The position numbers were made by a program, and so were the translations under genes. Positions 31,269 through 46,200 of a stretch of DNA of 64,000 bases are shown here, piece by piece. Source of the DNA: Aquatica leii. Lineage: Eukaryota; Arthropoda; Insecta; Coleoptera; Lampyridae. Each line of letters starts with the position of its first letter. Position 1 is the first letter of the stretch. The stretch is taken from the NCBI GenBank assembly GCA_035610365.1, contig CM069439.1:8370001-8434000 (forward strand), given 5' to 3'. A model generated the notes under the pieces. That model was not told where the DNA came from. It searched no databases and saw nothing but the letters and a program-made list of their open reading frames with translations.

Positions 31269-34200
31269 TTAACCATCAAGTTTTTTAGTATCTTCATCAC
31301 AATCAACTGTTTGAGTTTTTCTTTGATGATGGTGACTTATTAAAGGAAGAAGAGATTTAAAAAACTGCAATATACACTTTAAAGTGCCTTCTCGTAATTT
31401 CCGAAAATCTCTACCTAAATATTTGTTAGTTTTAGTAAAGTTGGAAATCAATAGTCTAATCTCACCTTGCGGTAAAGTGACGGAATTGATAACAACAGTT
31501 TGCTGAGTGAGTGCTGCTATAAATCTCATCAGTACGTTGTCAATTTCTCCAGTAGACGAGAGTGTCAGATTTGAAATGAAATTTAATAAATATTCAACCA
31601 AACACGCTTCTTCCTAAAAACTAATCAATTACAAAAATACAAAAAAAATGTCAATACAATACCATGTCAAACTTTGATAAACAGTGCTTAACGTTAGAGT
31701 AGTGTATAACAATGATTTCTAAATTATCTTGTCCAAAGATAGGACTTTTTAAGCACTCTAACCAGTCGAAAAACAAACAAGACAGAAGTGTCACGTCAGT
31801 TTCTGTTTTTATGCGAGCCCAACCGTATTGAGAAGTGTTTATATCCTGTTCGTATTGTAAAATAGCTTGAGCCAGCTCTAAGTCAGTATTATCAAATTGG
31901 GTTAATAATGCGGTGATTACATCAGACGTACTGCATATTTTTTTTGGAGGATACACATTTTGCAATTGTTTTTGTGATTGCAATTCCTGAAAGCATTTAG
32001 TTTCGTTTAGCAAGAGCTCTTCCTGTACATTATCCGTTTCTCCGTCGATAGTACTTAAATCTAAAATATACAGTTAAAAACTCGAAACAGAAAAAAAAAA
32101 TTACCTGAGTAAGAATCACTAAATTTTGGTGAAGAGTTGACTGATATTTCATACTCGGATGGGCTAGGACTTATAGGAAGAGAATTGCACGAGTAGGAGC
32201 TATCAGAGAGCGGTATTCTGTTAAGGTCTAGCGTAGATTGAAGATCTATAATGTTTAAATGTTTTTTGAGTCTTCAAATAATAGCTGGTACTTACTGTTA
32301 ATGCTAGAGCTAGAAATACGGTAAAGATAAGGACTATCTTGTTTTTGTAGACCTTTTAGTTTAGAGCAAAGAAAATTGTGCGTAATTGATAAACTCTTTG
32401 ACAAAAACTGTTCAGTACTGCAGTCGCATAACTCTAACATTCTTTCACAAATTGAGTGAATAATCTAAGAAAAAGTACAAGTTGAAAGCATTTAAAACTA
32501 ACAAACATTTTTTATACTTTTGGCAAATGCTTGAAGTTTCTTTCGTCGTATCCGTGCAGTACAATTCTTTGTCTTTTTAAAAATTTCTTTAGAGTAAAAT
32601 CTGCCATATACTTATCTTTACTATCTCTAAAAACTTCTAAAATATAATAACTGCTTACACAAAGATTTTATACTTGCTTAATATAATACGTTATATTTTG
32701 AGGAAGAATAAATTGTGCAAAATGACGTACGCAAAGAATTTGGCCTCTAGTTTGTACAGAACCAGGTCTTTTTAATCGTATATACTTGATAGCATCGTTT
32801 GCGGTGACTCTTAAGGAATATACCAGGTAGCATGCTATCAGTACTCCAGTACGTCCTAGACCTAAAACAACTTCAATAAATTTAAGTCATCAATAGTTAT
32901 GGTTTACCTGCGTGACAATGAATTGCTACACGACCTTCTGTTACAGCAAAAGCCAAAACTTTAATCGAATTAAGTAATTCAGATAAACTTGCATCGCCAT
33001 AGTCTTTCCAAGCAAAATTATAATAGAAAACTAAAACGACATATTGTATGCTTAAATTAAAATGGAAAATATTGACTTACTGTTGTTTTCCATAAATATA
33101 TTAGGGTCGTAAGAAAATCCAGAGTCTTCTAAAGGTTCTCCACAACTGGCGTGCTCTTTAGGACTTTGTAGATTAATAATAGATTTAATTCCTAAACTAA
33201 TTTTATAATGCAGAAATGTAAGAATTCGATATCATTATCTTACCTGTGGAATTGATCTATTACGTTTTTCTTGATTATAACTGTAGTACTTGGTCGAGCC
33301 ATTGCCAAAATATCATCGGTTATCCTAAAATAACAAGATATTGTAAATTTTATTTTTGTTAAAATCGTTAATAAGTATCCAAAGATCATGAAACTGAACA
33401 AGAATTTGACAGAAATTGTGAGTGTATCTACCAATTTTTATCAAAGCAAAGTTCAGTTGTTTCTTTTTCAAGAAACTTTTATTTACTGAACAAAGATTTA
33501 TTTAGTTATCAAAAAGAATAAATATCACAAACTACTTGTTTTTGCAATAAAATCAAATTTAGACAAATATTTTTTCTCGTGAATCTCAGCACTTAGATTT
33601 TGTTTCTCAGTTTACTACAGATATTACACAGAATTCCGGTAAAAACCATGTTGTTGAAGATATTAAAACGTTCTCAAGTTCAAGAGCCTTCTCAAAGTTG
33701 TTATCTATTTTCCAGGACGTTTCCAAAAAGATATGAAACATTCGCGAAGGATTTCCAAAATGTGTATAAATGCGGTTCAAACAAATCAGCAGTTAGTAAT
33801 TCGAAGACGGCAGTGTTAAGAAGATTATTCAAGTCTAAATAAATAAGTAATTAACGCGTGTGTTCGAGATAAATACGGAGTATAACCTTGTACAGGACTT
33901 TAATGTAAACAAGCGTTAGTGTTTAAATAAATAGAAGTTATCCGCGGACTTTATCTTCGTGTAAGTGATAGTGCTATACATAAATTATACTGTAAGTGTT
34001 ATTATTAAATATCCTTAAATATTAATTAGTTCGGTTAATAATAATCAAAGTGTACATATTTTTAGTATAAATAAATTAGTAGTAATAATAAACTTTACAA
34101 TATTATGAGTCCAAAAAACAGTTAGCAAAAGCACAAAAAAACAATCAAAAATTAAAACTGACCAAATTAAATAACCGATGTATAAGGTACAATCTGTTAA

Positions 34201-37200
34201 AACTTCAGGGCAATTTAGCAAACGCCTTTTTTTCATTTTCAAACTTTTAATGAAAAATTATCCACTTGTTCAACTTTTAATTCGTAAGAAATTTGTCTTA
34301 AATATCTTTATAAAGGGTTTTGAAGTTGGCGAATTAAAAAAGATTACAAGTTAAGTTTTTTTTTGCATTACCTAAATCCATAATAAACTTTATAAATTAT
34401 TCAGAAATCAGTTAAACTCATCAAAATTTACTCGACGGAATTCAAACAAACGCACTAGTACAAACATGCCATAAAATAAAGTAAATGTAGAGTTACACGC
34501 ACAAGTACGATATAATCTCGACACAAAATAAATACAATATTGTTGTCACTTCAGTTTCATGTCAATTGTGGACTGCGGCATGGGATATTCACTTTAATAT
34601 TAAAAATTTATAGAGTACTCGTGCTTTTATCTTGATTGAAAATTTTTTAAATCATACATAAAATTATTTATTATTTATTTGACCTTACTTATAAATCATA
34701 TTTAATGTTTAAGCAAACATATAAAAAACACAAGAAAATGGGAATAGAGAAAAACAAACAAAAAAAAGTCAAATCAATAAGGCTGATACGATACAATAAA
34801 AAGGTAGAGATGTTGAAACAGGCGAAAAAAGTACGAGGATCAGAAGTATACAAAGACGATGATTACTCAAAACAAGTGCAAGAGAAGAGAAAACGATTAA
34901 ATCCCAATAACAAAGGAAGCAATCCAAAAACACATGGAGAAAGAGAAGAACTGGAAGAGCACGACCTTATAACTAAAGAAAAAAGAAAAATTAGTATACG
35001 ACCTCCGGAAATCCAAAGTGCTGGAAATTCTATAAAAAGAGCGAGTAGAACGTAAACAAAGATCTAGTATAATAACTTTATGAAGAAGATACCTTAAATA
35101 GTAATGGAAAGCCGATCTTGGAGTTCTTTTAAACAAACGTTTTATTAATAGACAATTAATTTTGGAACCAGATATGGAAAATATATACTTTCGTAGCCGA
35201 GGAAAGAAATACAAGAAGTGTAATCGACTATAGACGAAAGTATAAAAACAGAACAAAAATTATCAACACAGACCAGAATAGTTACAGCAATAATAAAGAA
35301 TAAAATAATAGAAAGAGATAGAAGATAGAAAAAATACTACAAAATACAGTGCACGCCGCTTAATGAAATCACGTTGGGAACAATTGATAATAACCGAATA
35401 ATAACAATATACGAAATTCGGAAAAAAAATGTTTATTAGTTAGAATAAATAAATAACAATGCAAAAATAAAGTTAAATATGCAAAACAACTATTTTTAGG
35501 GTACAATAACAAAATTATTCACTCGAAACAAGCGTATTGTGAAAATTCAGCAAAAACATTGATGCAAAATGGATTATTGTTTATGTATAGAAGCAAACCT
35601 GAGAAAAAAATTGATAACATAAACCGAAATTATGATTACTATAAACGGTGTTTTTTTCTATGTAGTCACATAATAACAACCATAAGGGACACTTAGTAGT
35701 TTCTCGCGCAAAAAAATTGAGAGCGCATACGCTAGTTTGCACACATAAGAATATGGCGCTCGTTAATCTATAGTTTCTGACAAGTTAGGTTATATTTGGA
35801 ATTCATTTGTATTTACATCTTTTTTCATAAATAAACGTCATGGATTTACGAATGCAGTACTTGAGTGCAATAGAAACAATTATGCTTATGATAAACAATT
35901 TCGTTTGTTTAAAATCTAGTGGAAAAATAAAGTCATTACTAAATTTATATTTATGTTATTCAATAATTAACATGATGTGATCATTTGAATTATTTTGAAA
36001 ATGTAGTTAGTAAGTAACAGTTAAATTAATCGACTTTTGTCTTAAAAAGTGCATTCTACTAAAAGAAATTAAATTTGCCGCTACAACACTATTTTTAAAA
36101 TGGCCGAAAGTCACTCATTTTACGGACTGGAATATCAAAGTTGCCGACAGTGAGAGTCCCTTATGATTGTTATTATGTGATGTAGTAGCATACGTCCGGC
36201 CCCTTCTTTAATAAAGTGATTACATCACCCGACTGATAACATTATCCGTGATTCCAATAAGCGGCGTGCACTGTATAATACAAGTGATTCACAAACCATT
36301 GCCGATTAAGAAAAGAAAGAATATAATAAAATAAAAAAACAAGTAAAAAATCAGGTGTCAAAAATGCAAAAACATGAACAAAACTGCAGAAGAATTACAT
36401 AACAAACAAAAACTTTTCGACAATAGTAAAAACAATGAAAAGAAAAAAACATAATGAGAATTAGAAATAAGAGAAAAACGTATACAAGTGAACACTTTAC
36501 AATATTATTAGAGCGTAGCAAAAATAGTATAAAAATTGTTTGACGAAGAAACAAAAGACCAAGAACAAAACAAATAAGAGCAAGAAAGAACACAGTAAAT
36601 ATTAAAAAAATAAATAAATAAAGCAACCAATTACAAATATAAAAACACGAAAAGCGAATGCAAAATAGAATCAGACATTATCAAATGCCTAGGAGAAAAA
36701 AGATCAGACAGGCTCTGTAAGATTTGCAAAAAAGCGGAGAAAACGAGAGAAATGCCGACAGACTGGGAAAAAGTTATAGTACCAAAAAAGGAAACACATA
36801 CAATTAATAACTACAGAGCTATATGCTCATCGATAAGATTTATACAAAAATAATAGAAAAAAGAATAAAAAGAGTCTGTAGATGAAAAAATGAGTAGACA
36901 TAGAAGTGGTATAGAGTTTCCTCAATGAAACTCCAAAAACACTTATACAAATACTACAAAATCGAAAGCATTTACAAAAATCTAAAAAAAAATTAGAACC
37001 CCTTCCTGGTTTGAGTCGTGTTGATGTTATAACCGAAGTTGCCAACGTTTCGCCCACTTTCATAAGCGGCTTCATCAAAGCGTGAAAGAACGACCAGTTT
37101 AACCTAAACCACATGAACCAAAAATTTGGTATACAACTTACAATGAAAGTGTAGAAAATTTTTCCCAGATAGTAGAAAGAATTTGAGAGATGTTACTTGT

Positions 37201-40200
37201 CAAGTACCATACTTACCCTGAAGTTTCCTTATTTGATCTGTGATCTTATAAATGTAAAGAAAAAATGCCAGTTGTGGGGTTGGATTCGGAAGTAGAAATA
37301 TCCTAGGGTCCTCGAGTACATAGATGTAGATGTAGACGACCTGATAATACCGCTTGATGTACCAATTGTTTAATATGGTTCTAGTAATATGACGGAGTTC
37401 AGAGTCTAGATTATTGGCAAATAAAAAAAAGCTCAATCCGCAATGAACCAAAAATTACATACCATGAAAATATTTGTCACAAGCTCGTTGATCTATTTAT
37501 CTCCCCACTGGAAAGAACAATTCTTTTCGATTTCCATAGTGAAATGGCAAACTAAGATGATGTTGAGTTATCAACAGCAAATAATTGCGTATATTAATGC
37601 CATTTTTCTTAGGTTTGCTTAATATATAGATTCCCAACCTACAGTTTCCATGGCCAAAATTTCGTCTATGATTGTATACGCTAAAGAATGAAAGTGCTAC
37701 AACACCCCGCCAATTTGTCTTCTGTTTGTCTTTGAATTCTTGTTTGTTTGTCATCAAAACGTAAATAAGCCGTTAAAAATTTTAATCTTTTTTGCGACAT
37801 TGTTAATCTGTATGTTTCTATAGACATACCATCTGTACAAAAAAAATCTTGAGAGTTTTGTGTACTACTTTTTTAAGCAGCGGATATACACAATAAACCA
37901 ATGAGTACTTTCAATTCAATGATGCCTGCAATTCTGTACGTGAAAGATTTGCTTGGAATAAATTCGTTAGTGTAATTTACAATATTTTCTAACATGGTAT
38001 TAGTAAAAAAATATTGTCATATTTCCAAACATTTCCGTGCATGCCTTATTTTTCCTTTAACACCAGGTAAATGAGGCATAATATTGATCGAACGTGTTTT
38101 AACTCGATCTTGTATGGTGCTGTTTATGCCATTTTCTACTGTATTTTCTTTTAAATATTGGCGCGTGGTGACTCCATTGTTATATTTCAGCTTCTTGAGC
38201 GATCGAATCCAGTTTGTTATCAGAAAATTGTTGTTCACTGTTATCATCATCGACGCCTGGTTCGTTATCGGAACCAAATGGCTCATCCATAAGATGCTGT
38301 AACCATGCGTCCTCTTTTTTCTCCAACTATTGAATTTCAATTCAATACGTATACATATACATATGCTACTTGCTACTACATAAAAAACACATTGTTTATA
38401 GTAATCATAATTTCAGTTTATGTTATCAATCTTCTTAGGTTTGTTTCTATACAATTTCCAAAAAAGAGAAAGGGAAGAAACAGAAAGAAAAGTTACGTTG
38501 GGAAGTAAAATGCATCAATATTCCCGACGACGCTACCAATTTCAAAGGTTCCGAAATTCTTCCTGCAAATATTTACCAATTCTTTAAATACCTGTTTACT
38601 CCGGAAATTATTTCATACATAGTGGAAAAGACAAATACCTACTCCATTTGCTACGACCTGAGAAGTCGGCCAATATAACTAAAAAAGAAATCTGTTCGTT
38701 CATTTGGATATGTATCTATATCGTACATTTGCCGTCTACCAGAACTTATTGGAACAGTTTGTTAGATATTCCGGCTGTCTATTAAACAATGACATGCAAC
38801 ATATTTCAAATTCTTAATTTCAATGACAATACGCAGCAAAAAAAGAAAGGAGAACTAGGTTACGATTAATTGTTCAAAATTAGGTCGTTCCTATTGAAAC
38901 GTTCAAGAAGTACGGGTTCCATTTGGATATGAAGAACGATGTCCTGAAGATCGACAATAAAGGAATTCCTTTTCATTCATCAGAGAAGACGTGCGAGTCT
39001 TATTGAGTGAAGACGTGACTATGCCTGCGAGGACTGAAAGAGTAGTGTCTGTCAACTCAGATCCTGTGACGCTGAAAAAGAAGACCGTAGTAGACCAATG
39101 CACGCCAGTATCTCAAGTTGTGAGATGCGTGAAGTCTAACGAAGATACGTCGCCGAAGAAGTGCCCACAACATCCATTGGACATTCTTACCTCCAGCTGC
39201 CAAAACCTTAGCCAAGACTAACTGGCTAAAGTTAAAGTGTTGATCCAGCAATATCAAGATGTGTTCGCGCTGGAAAGTGGTTCCAAAAAAACTAGCGTGG
39301 CGAAGCATAAAATTGATACCGGAGCGGCTTGGCCGATACGACAACATCCACGCCGACTTCCTTTGGCGAAAAGAGAAGAAGCCGAACAAATAATTACGGA
39401 CATGGAGAGAGAAGGCGTGATTGAACCTTCAAATAGCCCATGGGTATCACCAGTGGTACTCGTAAAGAAGAATAGATCAACGAGGTTTTGCGTAGACTAT
39501 AAACCGAAAAAGACAGCTACCCTTTACTCAGAATTGACGATACGTTAGACACCCTGTCAAGATCCCAGTGGTTTTCACGTTAGATTTAAAGAGAGGTTAC
39601 TGGCAGGTAACAGCTTTTACGATTGGAACTGGTTTGTGGCAGTTCACTGAGATGCCCTTCGGCCTGTGTAGCGCTCCTGCAACGTTCGAGCGTTTGATTG
39701 AGATCATCTTGCGCGGAGTGTCTTGGAAGACGTGGTTGGTTTACTTTGACGACGTGATCGTAGTTGGAAGGTCGTTTGAAGAACACTTGAACAACTTGAA
39801 AGAAATGTTCCAGCAACTACCTGAGGCTAATATCTCAAACTGGGCCCAAAAAAGTTCCACGTGTTTAAGAAGGAAGTGCACGTCGTATCTAGAGATGGAG
39901 TAAAAGCTGACCCAGACAAAATCCGAGCAGTGCAAGCATGACCAAGACAAACATCAGATCCGAAATTTCCTTGGATTGTGCACCTATTATAGACAATTTG
40001 TACCCGGATTTGCCAATATTGCCAAACCTTTTACGAAATTGACGGAAGAAAGAGCAGAATTTGGATGGAATGAAGACTGCGAAAATGCTTTCCATCAAAT
40101 AAAACAAGCCCTAGTCACTTCACCGATTTTGAGTTATCCAAGAGAAGATGAAAAATTTGTTTTGGATACCGACTAGAAGAGAGCTGTTAGCAATCGTCAA

Positions 40201-43200
40201 GTCAAGAACATTTCTACAAATATTAATAAACGAAAATTATTACTGAGAACGGACCACGCCGCTTTAAAATGGCTATTGCAGTTCCGTAACCCGAAGGGAC
40301 AAGTGGCAAGATGGATCCAGAGACTGCAAGAGTATGACTATGACACAGAACACCGTGCGGGAAGCCGTCATCGGAACGCTGATGCCTTGTCCAGATGACC
40401 ATGTCCGACGGACTGCTGCCATTGTTCGCAACTTGCAGAAAAAGTTGAATGCCTCCGGAGAACTGCTATGCTTGATGACGAGTGGGAACCTGAGCATTTG
40501 GGTCGCGAACAAGAAAACGATCCTGAAATAAGACTACTACTAGACTGGAAAGAAAACGGTCGACCACCAACTTGGGAGGAAGTGAGTGCTTTGGGCAGAA
40601 ACATCAAAGCGTACTGGGCGTAGCGGGACTCTTCGATAGTAGTAGACGGTCTTCTTAAGCGATCCCTAGAAAGTGCCGGGGGCACGGGAAACAGACGACA
40701 GTTGGTAGTGCCAAAGAGCCGGGTGTCAGAACTGCTGAAGCATCTCCACCATGGTACATCAAGAAGACACTTTGGCATTAAGAAAACATTGGGGAAAGTT
40801 CGAGAACGATTCTACTGGGTGAACTGCAAAGAAGACGTCATGAAATGGTGCCGTAAGTGCAGGGTTTGCGCATCAGGAAATGGTCCAGCGAGAAAGCGCA
40901 AAGCACCGATAAAGCAATACAACGTAGGAAGCTCTTTGGAAAGAGTAGCGATTGACATCGCAAGGCCGTTCCCAAAATACGATTCAGGAAATAAATACAT
41001 TCTGGTGGCGGTGGATTATTTCACGAAATGGACGGAGGCTTACGCCCTACCCAATCAATAAGCAGCTGCAGTCGCAGACATATTAGTAAAAGAGTTTTTC
41101 TGCCGATTCGGAGTTCCGTTAGAATTACACTCCGATCCCAGCCGCAACTTTGAGTCTGGGCTGTTTCAAGAAGTTTGCCGACTGTTGGGAATTAAGAAAA
41201 CTAGGACGACGCCTCTTCATTCTCAGTCTGATGGCATGGTTGAGCGGATGAATCGAACAATGGGAAAATACTTAGCCAAAGTAGTATCCGAACAGTACTT
41301 GCACCTTTTCCTAATGGCATACCGATCATCCATTCACGAAAGTACAAGCGAAACACCATCCTGTGTGATGCTCGTTTGCGAAATACGACTACTATGCGAA
41401 CTTCAATTTGAACGAAAACCGGAAGAAGTTGCTGGAGAAGATTACGTCAGCAAGCTGACCAAGAGGCTAGACGAAGTACATGAGGTCCATAAAAACACAC
41501 AAATTGCTAGCGACATGATTAAGACTAGATATGAAGTCAAGGCACAAAATGGTGGGTTTCAACCTGGCGACATAGTATGGTTGTATAATCCCCAAAGGAG
41601 ACGTGGTTTGACGCCAAAGCTGCAAAAGCAATTAGAAGGTCCTTATGAAGTCGAGCCGCGTATTAATGACGTTATATATCGCATCCGAAAACCACAAAAG
41701 TGGTTCACATCAATCGTCTAGCCCTGTTTGCTGGCGATAACCACAATACGCAAGTTCGAATCAGAATAATAACTAGCAGAACCAGAAATCAAATCAAAGA
41801 AATTGAGTTCGATAAGTTTATGAGCTTATACGGAGGTTCTGGAAAAGCTAGGTTTGGAGTTACCACCGAGGAACAACAAGAACTGTTCCAAACACCAAAA
41901 GATTACGCCATCGCACATTGCGTGAGCGAGGATCTTGACATGTCCAGAGGGGTTGCAGTCGAATTTAAAAAAAAGTTTGAGCAGCTAGATGAACTACGAA
42001 GATAGCAACTGGCAGTCGGAAAAGTTTGAAACTACGTGGTGACAGACGCTTCGTTTTCTATCTGGTCACCAAGAAATACTCACGTACCAAGCCGTTATAC
42101 TAAAGTCTGTGGCGAGCATTATAGAATCTCAAGAGATTAAAAAATTGGCAGTACCCATCAAGCTTTGTTGTGGCTTATATCAAATGAATTGGAGGACAGT
42201 TCGAAACATGTTGGAGGTCGTTTTCCGAGAAACAGGCGTTCAAGTGTTGGTCTGTAGTTACCAACCAAGGAGAATATCGGGTTAGGAAAAGTCCATTTAC
42301 TGTTACTTTTATAGTCAAGGAAGTTGCCGAAATGGAGAAAGCTGCCGCTATCGCCACGATCCTTTCTACCGGTGTCGCATCTGGGACAGAACACTCCTAA
42401 GAAAGGGACAGTGAAACGTTCGAGAAATTATTCGCAAGTTCGAGAGCCTTTACAAAGTTTTTATCCATTTCCAGAACATTCACTGATAGATATAGAAAAT
42501 TCTCGAACGTTTGGCCAAAATGTATAAAATGCGGTACAAACATATCATAAGTAGTTATTTCAGTAATTCGAAGTCGGCAGTGTTAAAAAGATCATTCAAG
42601 TTCAAATAAATAAATGATTAACGCGTATCGAGATAAATACGACGAAATAAAATCGTGCGTGACTTTAATGTAAACAATAAGTGTTAAACTGAAGTGCTAT
42701 ATAAATTAGTAGAAGTGTTCTTATTAAATATCCTTAGATTTAATTACTTCGGTTAGTTATAAACGTGTACATATTTTTTAGTATAAATAAATTAGTTTTT
42801 AATAATTCTTACACTATGTAAAATACAAGATAGTTTACTGCTTGTTTCCAAAGAAGAAGCGGTCGACAAGCAGATAATTTCTACAAAGACTAGATCAAGT
42901 ATCAAACAAGATAACTCAAAAAGACTTCATAAGTGGGGATATAAAGTATATATTTTGAGCAAAGTGTCAGAATTTAGCTACGAAACATTTGCTGAACCTA
43001 CACAACTTCAGGCGGATCGACTGGATTTGGGAGCCAGCAGCAACGTTTTGATGAAGTTGGTGGAGACAGTACCCAAGAATCAGAATTACAAGTTATTCTT
43101 CGATAATTGGTTTACAAGTGTCCCTCTTCTCATATATCTCACAAAAGAAGGAGTTCAACCAATTAGAACTCTCTCGATCGAGTTACCTAATTGTGATTTA

Positions 43201-46200
43201 ACCAAAGAATCTGAATTAAAAAAAAGATAAAGAGGAAGCTTTGTAGAGAAAGTTGCATCATGTATATGGGAGGTGTGGATTACCACTTTCCAAGTTCGAA
43301 CTGGCTATAGCAAAAGTCTTGACTAAATCTAAAAAACTGCCGAAAGGGCGTAGAAAGTCAAGTAATTCTTTGCAACCAAAATTTGAAGTAAAAAAGAAAA
43401 AGTATCTTTTCGTTGTGGTTCCAAAATTAGACGACCGTCAACGGTGTAAGTATCCACAATGCAGCTCTAAATCTTTTGTATTTTGTAAAAAAAGTTGAAT
43501 CTCTCTGTTTGAAAATGGATAGGAACTGTTGTTTTCACACGTAATGAATTGTGACTGAATTTGAATTTGTTTAGTTTAGAGCGAATTGGGACATATATGG
43601 CACGTCAAATTTTGAAATATCTGTAAACTGTAACAGCAGATTTTTTTCATTATTTTTTCCAGATTCTAGAATCGATAAACAATACTGTATTGAAACGTTC
43701 AGCTTCGAAAGCATTCACGAACTATCCACGTCTAGAACGTTCACAAAAGAAGATAGAAGATTCTCGAAGGATGGCCAAATTATGTAAAAGCGATAAATGA
43801 ATCATAGGTCAATTATTTCAGTAATTCGAAGTCGGCAGTGTTAAGAAATTATTCAAGTTTAAATGAATGAGTGATTAAGGCGTGTCGAGATAAACACGAC
43901 AAATTACAATCGTACGTGACTTTAATGTAAACAAGTGTTAAACTGAAGTTATTCGCGGACATCATCTTTTAAGTGATAGTACCTACTATATAAATTAGTG
44001 TAAGTGTTTTTATGAAATATCCTTAGATTTATTAGTTTCGGTTAGTTGTAAACGTGTAAATATTTTTAGTATAAATAAATTAGTTTTAATAATCGTTACA
44101 GTGGCGTCAGTGTGGGGTTCGCGATTTTACTGTAAATATTATTAAATAATTTAATATCGCTCCCGTAATAAAAACATTGATTGCGTAAATAATTGAACTT
44201 GAATTTGCGATTCGCGTATTTGTTTATAGCGTGTAAATCAACTGTTTCAGTTCGTTAAAGTAGTGTATTTAAACCTTTTATTCGTGTTATATATAACTTA
44301 TGCCGGTATTTCGTTATCAAACTAAAATGGATGCGAAAATATTTGAATTTTTTGAATCAGTAAAAAAATAGTTAAAAAGCGATGAATAAAAATATCCAAG
44401 AAAAACTGTCCAAAAATTCGCAGAAAATGGAAGAAAATTCTAGAAAAATGGAAGAAAATTCTAGAAAAATGGAAGGAAAACTGTCCGAACATTCCCAGAA
44501 GATGGAGAACAATTCTAAAAGTTTAAAGGAAGAAATACGAACGAGCATAGAAAATCAAATCAAAATTCTTCAAGAGGAAACTCAAGCAGACATGTTACAT
44601 TTAAGAGAAGAATTATGGTAAGTTCTGGAAAACGAAAAACAATATATAATTGAGAAAATTGAAGCAATAGAGGACAAGTTAAAAGACAGAATGAAACTGC
44701 TTGAAGAAAGAATAAATCCAATGAATTGTCACGGCGAAGGAAGCGTCACAAGTGAAGATTTAATAATAGATCTTAGGAAAGAAACCACTCACAAGTTTAA
44801 AGTTGTACCTTCAAATTTTGATGGTCAAGTTTCATGGTCAACCTACTAGAAGCAGTTTGAAGCCGCAGCTACAGCCAATGGTTGAAGCAACAAACAGAAA
44901 GAATAGTGTCCTTACGTGGAGAAGCTCTTGGAATCTTGCAAACTGTTCCTGACCACCGACAAGAAAATTACAAACTCTTAATTTCACGTTTAGAAATGAG
45001 ATATGGAGATGCTAATCTTCAACAAATGTATGAAGCTCAAATTAAAAGTCAGGTTTAGAAAGCTGCCGAAAGTCTTCAAGAGTTTGAGGCTGACATCGCC
45101 AGATTAACACGGCTTGCGTATCCTACAGCACCAGATACCTTCTTGGAGCAGTTGGCTACTCAAACCTTTGTAGACGGCCTCCGAGACAACGAAACGCAGC
45201 AGACTCTCCGGTTACCTCGACCAAAGACATTGGATGACGCTTTAATGTATGCCTTGGAATTTGAAGCAGCAAAACAAGCATCGCAACGAGACGGTCATAA
45301 ACTCTGCAGTGCTGCAGAAGGACCCGTGTAGACACTGGAAAGCATCAAGAAGATAGCGCGACGAATACTTCGAGAAAGAGGAGTGACGACTTTGAACTGT
45401 GGTGAAATAAGAATTGTACGACGGCATCGTACTAAACCTAAGAAGACAAGAAGAGCGCTCAAAAATTTGGAACCAGTTGATCAAAAGGGACAAAAGTTAA
45501 TCTCTTCTAGTCATGTTCCGGAGATTACTATTTAAATGGCATCAACTATGGAGCAATTGCATAACAATTATCTCGATGCCAAGATTAACAGACGAAGTAG
45601 TTAGTTACTGCTTGACACGGGAGCGACGAAAACCATTATTCGTCCTGACCTGTTAATGGAAAACGAGAAGACATCACGAGTAACAGTACGACTTCGAACG
45701 GTGACGGGCGAAGAAATACTTATTTACGGACAAGTCAAAGTAACCATTGGTTTGAGAAATTGAGTACTCGACCATCAAGTACTGGTAGCTGACATCACGG
45801 AAGAAGTTATCCTGGGAATGGACGCTATAAAGAAGTATGGGTTCCATTTGGATATGAAAAATAATGTCCTGGAGATCGACAATGAAAAAATTTATGTTCA
45901 TTCGTCAGAGAAAGCAGCCGTACGAGTCTTATTGAGTGAAGACGTGACTCTGCCTGCGAGGACTGAAAGTATGGTGATAGCACGCCTGGATGGAAAACTC
46001 CGGGAAGGTTACATTCGCGCGATTGAACCAATGGAGGGCAACTTAGTTGAAAAAGAACTACTCATTGGCAGAACTTTGGCACGAGTGAAATCCACGATGC
46101 CAGTAACGATTCTAAATGTCAACTCAGATCTAGTAACGTTGAAAAATATCTCAAATTGTTAGATACGTGAATTCTAACGAAGATACGTCGCCGAAGAAGT

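Noticed and set aside
32690-32861. PTPDC1 read as a pseudogene because of a TAA after the QNITYYIKQ codons
   Set aside because: A 39-nt GT-AG intron removes the stop and restores phase. The complete ten-exon model is an exact multiple of three.
38017-38340. A 107-aa minus-strand frame as an independent small gene
   Set aside because: It is one fragment of a broken piggyBac transposase frame that continues to about 37440 with the expected motif order.
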